A model generated the notes under the pieces. It searched no databases. It saw nothing but the letters and a program-made list of their open reading frames with translations, and was not told where the DNA came from. Of a stretch of DNA of 64,000 nucleotides, positions 37,828 through 45,851 are shown in pieces. Origin of the DNA: Phycisphaerae bacterium (GTDB taxonomy: Bacteria > Planctomycetota > Phycisphaerae > Phycisphaerales > UBA1924); NCBI GenBank assembly GCA_016793805.1, contig JAEUIZ010000026.1, positions 30,965 through 94,964 of the forward strand. Reading direction: 5' to 3'. Position 1 is the first letter of the stretch; the number at the start of each line of letters is the position of its first letter. The position numbers were made by a program, and so were the translations under genes.

Positions 37828-38532
37828 TCACGCCGCCGGGCCCGTGCCCGGCTCGGGCAGGCCCTCCACCATCTCCGCCGACACCACCATCGCCCGCGTG
37901 CAGTGCCGATCGATCAGCGAGCGGTAGTACCCGAACACCAGCAGGCACGGAATCGCCAGGCACAAACCCAGCAGCGTGTGGAACAGCGCCTTGGAGATCC
38001 CCACCGACAACTCCGCCGGGTTCGCCTGACCCCCGGCCTCGCCCAGCGACGTGAACGCCAGAATCATCCCCCACACCGTCCCCGCCAGACCCACCAGCGG
38101 CCCCAGGTTCCCGATCACGTTCAGCGGCTCGATCTTGCGGAACCACCCCGCGATCTCCTCCGACGCCGCCAGTTCCGCCGCGTCCCGCATCGCCTGCCGG
38201 TTCGACGCCGGCTTCAGCGCCGCACGCAGCACCGACCCCGGAAAACTCCGGTCCCGCTCCACGTACCCGCGCAACTCCCGGAACCGACCCGCCCGGATCA
38301 TGTCCTGCATCGCCTCCACCCGCCCCATCGGAAGGATCGCGCCCCCGCGAACCTCCATCACCGCCCGGAACACGTACGCACCCGCCAGCACCGACCCCGC
38401 CACCAGCACGATCGTGAACGCGTCGAACGACTTGACAAACAGCGCCCAGATGTCGGCCTGCGCGCCCAAGGCAGGCGTCACGCCCAGCCCAAGCACCCCC
38501 ACCGCCCACACAGCCGCCCATCGTCGCATCAT
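37828..38532 (-). CDS. ExbB/TolQ/MotA-type proton channel protein
   Basis: The 234-residue protein has a signal-like or first hydrophobic segment (VWAVGVLGLGVTPALGAQ), a second helix (FTIVLVAGSVLAGAYVF), and the conserved channel region LNVIGNLGPLVGLAGTVWGM, followed by ISKALFHTLLGLCLAIPCLLVF. This is the ExbB/TolQ pattern. It is the first gene of exbB-exbD-exbD. The ATG at 38532 lies 6 bases from a -10-like box; an adjacent ATG at 38529 is equally possible. Confidence 0.9.
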   Translation of the reverse strand: MMRRWAAVWAVGVLGLGVTPALGAQADIWALFVKSFDAFTIVLVAGSVLAGAYVFRAVMEVRGGAILPMGRVEAMQDMIRAGRFRELRGYVERDRSFPGSVLRAALKPASNRQAMRDAAELAASEEIAGWFRKIEPLNVIGNLGPLVGLAGTVWGMILAFTSLGEAGGQANPAELSVGISKALFHTLLGLCLAIPCLLVFGYYRSLIDRHCTRAMVVSAEMVEGLPEPGTGPAA

Positions 38533-38538
38533 CGTCGC

Positions 38539-38544
38539 ATCGTA
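38539..38544 (-). promoter_or_regulatory. -10-like box TACGAT for leaderless exbB operon
   Basis: On the minus strand TACGAT ends 6 bases before the ATG at 38532, with no Shine-Dalgarno sequence. Confidence 0.45.
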
Positions 38545-38581
38545 CCCGCAACCCCACCCCATCGCGGATCATCCAACCCTC

Positions 38582-40690
38582 ATGCCCGCCACCCTCCGCA
38601 CGCGGTACAGTCCTCCTATCGCTCCCTCCGCACCTCACGCCGAGCCTCCACCCTACGCCCTCGACGCCGGCGCCGGGCTCGACCGCCTCCGCGACACCGA
38701 GTGGCTCCTCACCAACGCCACCGGCGGCTTCGCCATGGGCACCGCGCTGGGCCTCCCCACGCGCCGATACCACGCCCTCCTCGTCGCCGCCCTCGAGCCC
38801 CCCGTCCGCCGACACGTCGCCCTCCACTCCCTCGTCGAGCGCGTCACCATCGACCCCGGCGGCGCCCGCGCCGAGTCCGCCGATCTCGCCTGCTTCGCCT
38901 TCAAGGCCGGCGACGGCACCATCACCCACCCACGCGGCGACCAGCGACTCCTCCGCTTCGAGAAGGACGCCCACTGCCGCTGGTTCTATCGCCTCCCCTT
39001 CGGCGGCGAACTCACCAAGACCCTCCGACTGCACCGCGATCGCGCCGCGGCCTCCATCGACTACACCGTGCGCGCGCCACGCGCCCTGGTCCGACTCGAG
39101 GTCCGCCCGCTCGCCGCCCTCCGCGACGCCCACTCCCTCCTGGGCGCCTGGGCCGGGCACGAGTTCCACCCCGAGCCCGAACGCGCCGGCGTCCGCATCC
39201 ACCGCGGCCACCTCCGCCTCTGCCTCGACGCCTCCGCCGGCGCCTTCGACCTCGACCCCCACTGGTGGCACGGGTTCGAGTACGCGCACGAACGCGACCG
39301 CGGGTACGACCACGCCGAGGACCTCTACAGCCCCGGCGCCTTCATCCTCCAGACCCGGCCCGACCAGCCCTGCACGCTCACGATCTCCGCCTGGCTCGGC
39401 GACGACCGCCCGGACGACGCCACGGCCACCGGCGCGCGCACGATCGCGTCCGTCCCGGACGCCGGCGCGCGCGCATCCGCGTCCGATGTTCCACGTGGAA
39501 CATCCCCCGGCGTGCGCGCGACGCTGGCGCGGCTCGCCGCCGCCGCCGATGACTTCGTCGTCCGCCGCGGCCCGGTCGGGAGCGCGGGCCGATCCATCAT
39601 CGCCGGGTACCCGTGGTTCAGCGACTGGGGCCGGGACACGATGATCTCGGTCCCGGGGCTGCTGCTGACGACGGGCCGATACGCCGAGGCGAGGTCGGTG
39701 CTGGCGACCTTTGCCGCGCACCGCCGGCACGGGCTGATCCCCAACCTGTTCAACGACCGCACGGGGGAGGCGGAGTACAACACGGTGGATGCGTCGCTGT
39801 GGTTCGTGCGGGCGGCGTGCGAGTACCTCCGCGCATCGGGGGACCGGGCCGGGTTCGAGGCCGACCTGGCGCCGGCGTGCCTGGAGGTGGTCGACGCGTA
39901 TGCCAAGGGGACGGACCACGGGATCGGGATGGACCCGCTGGACGGGCTGATCGCGGCGGGGGACGAGACGTCGCAACTGACGTGGATGGACGCGAAGCGG
40001 GACGGGATCGTGTTCACGCCCCGGCACGGGAAGGCCGTGGAGGTCAACGCGCTCTGGCACCACGACCTGGTGACGCTGGCGTCGGCGATCGCGCGGGCGG
40101 ACCCGAAGCGGGCGGAGTCGATGCGGGCGCTGGCGGCACGGGCGCGGGTCTCGTTCCAGGCGATGTTCTGGAACGAGGCGGCCCAGTGCTGCTACGACGT
40201 GCTGCTGCCGGTGGGCGGCGGGAAGTGGCGGCCGGACGCGCGGGTTCGTCCGAACCAGGTGTTCGCGGTGAGCCTGGGCGAGTCGCCGCTGCGGCCGGAT
40301 CAGCAGCGCGGGGTGGTTCGGCGGGTCCGCGAGAGTTTGCTGACGCCGGTGGGCCTGCGGACGCTCGACCCGCTGGACCCGGGGTACAAGGCACGGTATC
40401 GGGGGACGATGCTGGAGCGAGACGCGGCGTACCACAACGGGACGGTGTGGCCTTGGCTGCTGGGGCCGTACGCCGAGGCGGTGATGCGCGTGGGCGGGTT
40501 CTCGGCGGAGTCTCGCGCCGAGGCGCGGGCGGCGCTGATGTCGCTGGCGGAGGAGATGGAGGGGTTGTCGCTGGGGCAGTTGCCGGAGGTGTACGACGCC
40601 GAGCCCCCGCACGCGCCCGGGGGCTGCCCGGCGCAGGCGTGGTCGGTGGCAGAGGCGCTGCGCGTGCTGACGATGGCGGCGGGGGAGTAG
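38582..40690 (+). CDS. Amylo-alpha-1,6-glucosidase (glycogen debranching enzyme, GH133-like)
   Basis: The 702-residue protein has the N-terminal domain EWLLTNATGGFAMGTALGLP with RRYHALLVAA, then the catalytic (alpha/alpha)6 domain: GYPWFSDWGRDTMISVPGLL, LIPNLFNDRTGEAEYNTVDA, SLWFVRA, ALWHHDLVTLA and YHNGTVWPWLLGPY. It removes alpha-1,6 branches from glycogen or similar glucans. The start is the ATG at 38582; upstream is antisense. In the interdomain linker (residues about 295-310) lies a parS-like DNA site, and base composition of the gene changes from C-ending to G-ending codons there. Its 3' end is duplicated at 43152-43215. Confidence 0.9.
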   Translation: MPATLRTRYSPPIAPSAPHAEPPPYALDAGAGLDRLRDTEWLLTNATGGFAMGTALGLPTRRYHALLVAALEPPVRRHVALHSLVERVTIDPGGARAESADLACFAFKAGDGTITHPRGDQRLLRFEKDAHCRWFYRLPFGGELTKTLRLHRDRAAASIDYTVRAPRALVRLEVRPLAALRDAHSLLGAWAGHEFHPEPERAGVRIHRGHLRLCLDASAGAFDLDPHWWHGFEYAHERDRGYDHAEDLYSPGAFILQTRPDQPCTLTISAWLGDDRPDDATATGARTIASVPDAGARASASDVPRGTSPGVRATLARLAAAADDFVVRRGPVGSAGRSIIAGYPWFSDWGRDTMISVPGLLLTTGRYAEARSVLATFAAHRRHGLIPNLFNDRTGEAEYNTVDASLWFVRAACEYLRASGDRAGFEADLAPACLEVVDAYAKGTDHGIGMDPLDGLIAAGDETSQLTWMDAKRDGIVFTPRHGKAVEVNALWHHDLVTLASAIARADPKRAESMRALAARARVSFQAMFWNEAAQCCYDVLLPVGGGKWRPDARVRPNQVFAVSLGESPLRPDQQRGVVRRVRESLLTPVGLRTLDPLDPGYKARYRGTMLERDAAYHNGTVWPWLLGPYAEAVMRVGGFSAESRAEARAALMSLAEEMEGLSLGQLPEVYDAEPPHAPGGCPAQAWSVAEALRVLTMAAGE
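39487..39502. promoter_or_regulatory. parS: parS-like ParB binding site
   Basis: TGTTCCACGTGGAACA is a perfect 16-bp palindrome, extended to 20 bp by GA/TC at its ends. It matches the chromosomal parS family (GTT-N-CACGTG-N-AAC). It is encoded as GTT CCA CGT GGA ACA, five non-preferred codons in a row, in a variable linker of the debranching enzyme. Plus-strand composition changes from C-rich to G-rich at this point. Confidence 0.7.
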
Positions 40691-40700
40691 AGGGCGGGAG
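40637..40700 (+). repeat. 64-bp direct repeat, left copy (3' end of debranching gene)
   Basis: This copy encodes the last residues AWSVAEALRVLTMAAGE and stop plus 10 bases. It matches 43152-43215 at 59 of 64 positions by hand alignment. Confidence 0.85.
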
Positions 40701-40838
40701 GGTCCATCGCGGGCGCTGACCGTCTTGGAGCGTCGGGCAAGGCCGGTGTTCGCTTTTTTTGGGGACTTGCTGGCATTCTGTCCGGCGTGTGGCATGGTTG
40801 ACGTGCCGGCGGCGAGCGGCCCCGGCAGCGAGGTGCCC

Positions 40839-41729
40839 ATGCGGAGCATCTGGGCGGCGATCCTGGGACTCGGCGTGTAGCCGGTGGCGGCCCGGAGCCA
40901 GCCGGGCGTGGCCGTGGCGTGGGGCAGTTTGGGACCGAACCCCTACCCACACGTCCTCTTCCGCGACATCGCGTGCGACAGCGACAACGTGGCCGGGATC
41001 CGCGACGACGGGACCATCCTTCAGTGGGGCGATGTCTGGGGAGGTCTCGGAACCCCGATTCCCAGTGGCGAGTTCCGGGAGATCGATGGCGGCCTGTTTA
41101 GTTTCGCGGCGATCAGAACCGATGGCACTCTCGCGGCGTGGGGCATCCCGTTCCTCGGAAACCTCGACGTGCCGACGGGGACGTTCAAGGCGGTGTCGAT
41201 CGGCAAGCACGCGAACGTGGGGATCCGCACGGACGGCTCGCTGGCGGTGTGGGGCGCGGGCCTCAGCGTGCCGCCCTTGGGCAACGACTACGTCGCGATC
41301 TCGGCGAGAGAGCAGTTTGCGCTCGCGCTTCGCGCAGACGGCACGGTCGTCGGTTGGGGCAGCGCCGGTGCCGGACTGCTCAACATTCCGCCCGGACTCT
41401 ATCGCGGTATCGCCGCGACGCGGGGGTATGCAGCAGGAATACGCGACGATGGCTCCGTGGTGTTCTGGGGCAGTTCTGCCAACCCCAACTGGTCGATGAC
41501 CGGGACATTCGCGCAGATCGACATCGGCGCGGAGGGAGCGCTTCCAGTCGGCCTCCGCACCGATGGCACCCTCGCTTCGCTCGTCAACTCCGGGATCACT
41601 CCCCCGAGCGGTACATTCGGGGGTGTTGCTGGGGGCATGGCGCACTACGTCGCGGTAGTGCCTTCGCCCGCATCGACTTTGATCTTCCTCGGGCTGTTCG
41701 GCGCGCGGCGCCGACGCCGAGTCGCCTAG
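40839..41729 (+). pseudogene. RCC1-repeat secreted protein with a nonsense codon after its signal peptide
   Basis: From the ATG at 40839 (GAGGTG just upstream) the frame encodes MRSIWAAILGLGV, a signal-peptide core, then an in-frame TAG at 40878-40880. The same frame continues with PVAARSQPGVAVAWG and RCC1-type propeller repeats (GIRDDGTILQWG, AIRTDGTLAAWG, GIRTDGSLAVWG, GIRDDGSVVFWG). It ends VVPSPASTLIFLGLFGARRR, a PEP-CTERM-like tail. Without readthrough only a leaderless, unexported product from the GTG at 40884 could be made. It is a tandem relative of the next gene and lies inside the 64-bp direct repeats. Confidence 0.65.
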
Positions 41730-41753
41730 TTCGAAGACACAAGGAGGTCTCCC

Positions 41754-43126
41754 ATGCGTGCGACTCGTTCGCCTCTTGTTGTTCTTGCGCTCGCAACGCT
41801 GGCTCACGGCCAGCCCACCAACTACTACGTCTGGCCCGCCTCACAGGCGCCGGGCGCGTTCGGCGTCAGTCTGACCGGCAGAGTGATCGACCTCTCCGGC
41901 GGCCTTGACTTGAGTCTCGCCATCAAGGAGGACTTCGTCCTGGTTGGCTGGGGTGAGGAGAACGACGACGGCCGGCAGGGGTTTCTTGTAAACAACGAAT
42001 GGCAACCGGGGACGCATTGCTTTGCCAACCCGAGCAACTGTGTGAAGCCTCCGTATCCCATGCCTCCTCTTCTTCGCGCGTCGGCGGGCTACGACCACGC
42101 GCTCGCGCTGGCGAAGAACTCGCTCTCGGGGCCGGCCGGTCGCTTCGGGCTGATCGGCTGGGGCAGGAACGACCTGGGTCAATCGACCGTTCCGGACCTC
42201 ACCGCCGGCCCCTGGTTCATCGAGCCCACGGCACAGGTCGCAGACCTGCAGCGGGCGAGTACATCAACCTTGTGCTCTTCGACAACGGACAGATCGCGGC
42301 CTGGGGGCACAACTGGTACGGCGTCGATCCGCGGTCGTCCCTGAGCGGTGCCGCGCCGCTCTTCCAAGCCTACTCGCCGCCTTCAGACTGGAGATTCAGG
42401 CAGATCGCGTGCGGAGGGCACTTCGTGGCGGCGCTGCGCGACAACGGCGAGATCGTCTGCTGGGGCATGTTCGGCTACCGCGCTCCGCACGAGGGGCCGC
42501 TGGTCTGGGGCCCGGGCTATCGCGGGACGATGCCCCAGTCTGACCCGGCAGCGATTCCCTCGTGGTACGCGCCGTACAGCCCGCCGTACGTTCGGATCGC
42601 GGCGGGCCACGTGGCGCTCATGGGCCTGAAGGCGGATGGGACGCTGCACATCTGGGGCACCAACGACGGCGAGTGCCGCAGCAAGCAGCCGCGCGATGGC
42701 GGCAATCCGAACCAGCCCGATCCAGTCAAGATGGCCGACGTGATCGGGGGCTACTCGCAGTGGATCATCGGTCGGCGAGAGGATGACGGCGGGCTCGTGA
42801 CATGGGGATTCTGGGGGACAAGTCAGCCCACCGGCGGCCCGATCGGGTCGTTGCCGGAGCACTTCACCCTGGTGCGCGGCAACAGCAATCAGCAGCAGGC
42901 GCTCTCCCGGTGCTACGACGCGAACTGCGACAAGAGCACGAACCCGCCCGTGCTGTCGGTCAACGACTTTATCTGCTTCGGGAACGCGTTCTCGACGGCC
43001 CAGTCGCTGCCGTATCAGGAGCAGATCGCCAGTTACGCCAACTGCGACGGGAGCACGTCGGCGCCTGTGCTCACGGTCAACGACTACCAGTGCTTCAACC
43101 TGGCCTTCGTCGCGCCGTGTCCGTAA
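41754..43126 (+). pseudogene. RCC1-repeat secreted protein with paired dockerin-type repeat, frameshifted
   Basis: The ATG at 41754 (AAGGAGG upstream) starts MRATRSPLVVLALATLAHG, a signal peptide, and RCC1-like segments (AIKEDFVLVGWGEEN, FGLIGWGRNDLG). At about 42240-42256 the frame breaks: PTAQVADLQ is followed, in another frame, by GEYINLVLFDNGQIAAWGHN. This is equivalent to loss of one base. The second part has further repeats (ALRDNGEIVCWG, GLKADGTLHIWG) and two dockerin-like repeats (NCDKSTNPPVLSVNDFICF, NCDGSTSAPVLTVNDYQCF). The intact protein would have about 457 residues. Mutation or sequence error are both possible. Confidence 0.75.
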
Positions 43127-43151
43127 GCGGCTGTCCAGATCGCACGCGGCG

Positions 43152-43215
43152 GCATGGTCGGTGGCGGAGACGCTGCGCGTGCTGACGCTGGCGGCGGAGG
43201 AGTAGAGGGCGGGAG
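43152..43215 (+). repeat. 64-bp direct repeat, right copy
   Basis: It is a displaced copy of the 3' end of the debranching-enzyme gene, with AWSVAETLRVLTLAAEE and stop. It has five mismatches to 40637-40700. It has no start of its own and is not a gene. Confidence 0.85.
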
Positions 43216-43316
43216 TGGGAATCGCCCGGTCGTCTGTTGGCCGCCGCGGGCACCTGTCGGCCGCCGGGCATGGGTTAGAATCCCACGGCGCTTTCATGGG
43301 CGTCGAAGGAGGCTCT

Positions 43317-43667
43317 ATGCGTGTGCTTGCGACGATGGTGGTGGTGTCGCTCCTGGGCGGGTGCGCGGGCCGATCCATCGAGGGCGGTACGGTGCTTTCT
43401 CCGGGTTCGGCGGCTCGGCTGGACGTGCGCGGTCGCGGGGCGGAGATCCTGATCCGCAACGGGGGGAGCGAGCCGCTTGGGGTTGAGGTTGGCTCGGGCG
43501 CGACGCCGCCGGTGCGCGACTCGATCGACCCCGGCGTGACGCGGTGGTGGAATCCCGACGGCCCGCGCACGTATCGGCTGGTGAACTCGAGCGTGCGGCC
43601 TTTGGCGGTCTCGTACAGGGTGCGCGGGGGCGGGGCGACATTCGAGCCCCCGGCGGATCGGCCCTAG
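43317..43667 (+). CDS. Small lipoprotein
   Basis: The ATG at 43317 has GAAGGAGG at 43305-43312. The protein starts MRVLATMVVVSLLGGCAGRS, with a clear lipobox (LLGGC), so it is lipid-modified at Cys15. The remaining 100 residues are beta-rich (ARLDVRGRGAEILIRNGGSE) and end in a Pro-containing tail without recognised family. It lies just upstream of lgt, the enzyme that would lipidate it. Function is unknown. Confidence 0.75.
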   Translation: MRVLATMVVVSLLGGCAGRSIEGGTVLSPGSAARLDVRGRGAEILIRNGGSEPLGVEVGSGATPPVRDSIDPGVTRWWNPDGPRTYRLVNSSVRPLAVSYRVRGGGATFEPPADRP

Positions 43668-43687
43668 CGCGGCGGGCGAAGTCGTCG

Positions 43688-43693
43688 TAGACT
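43688..43693 (+). promoter_or_regulatory. -10-like box TAGACT for leaderless lgt
   Basis: TAGACT ends 6 bases before the lgt ATG at 43700, with CGCCCC between them. Confidence 0.5.
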
Positions 43694-43699
43694 CGCCCC

Positions 43700-44815
43700 A
43701 TGACGCTGGCGGCGTGGCTTCATGATCTCGACCCGTTCGCGCTGCGGCTTGGGCCGGGGATCGGGCTGCGCTGGTACGGGCTCTCGTACGCGGCGGCGTT
43801 CGTGCTGGGGTGGGTGATCCTGCGGTGGCTGGGGAAGCGCGGGGCGACGCGGATCCCGCCGAGCCTCGCGGGTGATGCGATCCTGTCGATCGTGGTGGGC
43901 GTGGTGGTGGGCGGGCGGCTGGGGTACGTGTTTTTTTATGATCCGTCGCTGCTGACGGCGTTCTCGGCCGAGCCACCGTTCTGGGGGGTCTTGGCGCTGC
44001 ACCGGGGCGGGATGGCGAGCCACGGCGGGATGATCGGGGTGATTCTCGCGGCGTTCGTGATCGCGCGGCGGGTGAACAGCGAGGCGGGTCGCGTCGATGT
44101 CGGCGTTCGCGGCGCGGGGGACGGCGGGCATGGGGTGGGGCGCGTGCCGGTGCTGCACGTGTTGGACACGCTGGCGCTGCTGGCGCCGACGGGGCTGTTG
44201 TTGGGTCGGATCGCGAACTTCATCAACGGGGAGTTGCTGGGCCGGATCGTGGCGATGCCCGGCCTGCCCTCGCCGTGGTGGGCGGTGAAGTTTCCGAACG
44301 AGGTGCTGACGGAGCACGATCCGGGTCGGCTGATGGACCCTCAGGCGGCGGCGGACCGGCTGGACGCGCTGGATCGGGTGGTCGGGGTGACGGGCCCGAG
44401 TTTCGAGGTCGCGTACGAGCGGATGCTGGAACGGCTCCGGCATCCGCAGTCGGCGGCGGATCGGACGCTGGGCGAGCAGATCGGGCCGCTGATCTCGGCG
44501 CGGCATCCGTCGCAGTTGTACCAGGCGGTCGCGGAGGGGGTCGTCCTGGGCGCGGTGCTGTGGCTGATGGCGCGGCGGGCGCGGAGGCCCGGGACGATCG
44601 GGGCGTGGTTCCTGATCGTGTACGGCGTGCTGCGCGTGGCGACGGAGCACTGGCGCCTGCCGGATGGGCACCTGGCGGTCAAGACGATCGCGGGGCTCTC
44701 GCGCGGGCAGTGGCTGAGCGTGGTGATGGTCGTGGCGGGGGCGGCGGCGCTGGCGATCATCCGTCGGCGGAACGCGCCGGCGATGGGGGGCTGGGCGCGG
44801 CACGGGGCGTCGTGA
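43700..44815 (+). CDS. lgt: Prolipoprotein diacylglyceryl transferase
   Basis: Lgt transfers diacylglycerol from phosphatidylglycerol to the lipobox Cys. Core blocks are RWYGLSYAAAFVLGW, GGRLGYVFFY, the HRGGMASHGGMIG segment containing the essential His region, GLLLGRIANFINGELLGR, and RHPSQLYQAVAEGVVL. At 371 residues it is longer than the usual 260-300, owing to an insert of about 70 residues (EHDPGRLMDPQAAADRLDAL...) between the two signature parts and a short one after RRVNSEAG. The start is the ATG at 43700. Confidence 0.93.
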   Translation: MTLAAWLHDLDPFALRLGPGIGLRWYGLSYAAAFVLGWVILRWLGKRGATRIPPSLAGDAILSIVVGVVVGGRLGYVFFYDPSLLTAFSAEPPFWGVLALHRGGMASHGGMIGVILAAFVIARRVNSEAGRVDVGVRGAGDGGHGVGRVPVLHVLDTLALLAPTGLLLGRIANFINGELLGRIVAMPGLPSPWWAVKFPNEVLTEHDPGRLMDPQAAADRLDALDRVVGVTGPSFEVAYERMLERLRHPQSAADRTLGEQIGPLISARHPSQLYQAVAEGVVLGAVLWLMARRARRPGTIGAWFLIVYGVLRVATEHWRLPDGHLAVKTIAGLSRGQWLSVVMVVAGAAALAIIRRRNAPAMGGWARHGAS

Positions 44816-44828
44816 AAGGAGCGAGGGC

Positions 44829-45851
44829 GTGGCGAGCGTGCTGGTGACGGGTGGCGCGGGATACATCGGGTCGCACGGGGTGCTGCGCCTGGCGCGGGAC
44901 GGGCACGAGGTGGTGGTGGTCGACAACCTGGTGCGCGGGCACCGGGAGGCGATCGCGGCGGTCGAGCGGGCCACGGGCACGCGCGTGGAACTGGTGGAGG
45001 GCGACGCGGGGGACCGGGCGCTGGTGGAGGGGGTGCTTCGGCGTCGCGGGGTGCGCGACGTGATGCACTTCGCGGCGCTGGCGTACGTCGGGGAGAGCGT
45101 GGAGCGCCCGCTGGAGTACTACCGCGCGAACACGTCGGCGGCGATCGGGCTGCTCGAGGCGTGCGAGGCGGCGGGGGTCGAGCGGTTCGTGTTCAGTTCG
45201 ACGTGCGCGACGTACGGCGAGCCGGCGGCGGTGCCGATCGCCGAGACGTGCCCGCAGTCGCCGATCAGCCCGTACGGGCGGAGCAAGTTGATGGTGGAGC
45301 GTGTGCTGGCGGACGTGGCGGAGTCTCGGCGGCGGGCCGGGGGGGCGTTCGCGTACGCGGCGCTTCGGTACTTCAACGTGGCGGGGTGCGACCGCGCGGG
45401 CGTGGTGGGCGAGGCGCACGACCCGGAGACGCACCTGGTCCCGATCGTGCTGCAGGCGGCGCTGGGGCTGCGCGATCGGGTGACGATCTTCGGGACGGAC
45501 TACGCGACGCCGGACGGGACGTGCGTGCGGGACTACATCCACGTCGAGGACCTGATCGACGCGCACGTGCGGGTGCTAGGGGCGTTGCGCGGGGTGGAGG
45601 AGCGGGCGTACAACCTGGGGATCGGTCGCGGGCACTCGGTGCGCGAGATCGTGTCGGCGGCGGAGCGGGTGACGGGCCGGCGGGTGCCGGTGGTCGAGGG
45701 CCCGCGGCGTGCGGGCGATCCGCCGAGGCTGTTCGCGGACCCGGGGAAGATTCGGCGTGAGTTGGGCTGGGAGGCGCGGATCAGAGACCTGGACGAGATC
45801 ATCGCGAGCGCCTGGAACTGGCTTCGGGCGCATCCGAAGGGATACGCATGA
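44829..45851 (+). CDS. galE: UDP-glucose 4-epimerase
   Basis: GalE interconverts UDP-glucose and UDP-galactose and supplies sugars for surface polysaccharides. The 340-residue SDR protein has the NAD site VTGGAGYIGSHG, VVDNLVRGH, HFAALAYVGESVERPLEYYR, the catalytic SPYGRSKLMVE (Tyr-x3-Lys), and YFNVAGCDRAG. It starts with GTG at 44829, with AAAGGAG 13 bases after lgt's last codons. Its stop overlaps the ATG of the next gene by four bases. Confidence 0.92.
   Translation: MASVLVTGGAGYIGSHGVLRLARDGHEVVVVDNLVRGHREAIAAVERATGTRVELVEGDAGDRALVEGVLRRRGVRDVMHFAALAYVGESVERPLEYYRANTSAAIGLLEACEAAGVERFVFSSTCATYGEPAAVPIAETCPQSPISPYGRSKLMVERVLADVAESRRRAGGAFAYAALRYFNVAGCDRAGVVGEAHDPETHLVPIVLQAALGLRDRVTIFGTDYATPDGTCVRDYIHVEDLIDAHVRVLGALRGVEERAYNLGIGRGHSVREIVSAAERVTGRRVPVVEGPRRAGDPPRLFADPGKIRRELGWEARIRDLDEIIASAWNWLRAHPKGYA

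Noticed and set aside
17585..43126. Dockerin-like repeats as a CRISPR or tandem DNA repeat array
   Set aside because: Each occurrence is a coding pair at a protein C-terminus, with no spacers or arrays.
43268..43290. Possible tRNA T-arm (TGGG, TTAGAAT, CCCA) before the lipoprotein gene
   Set aside because: The stem is only 4 bp, no matching acceptor strand exists upstream, and TAGAAT is more likely a -10 box.
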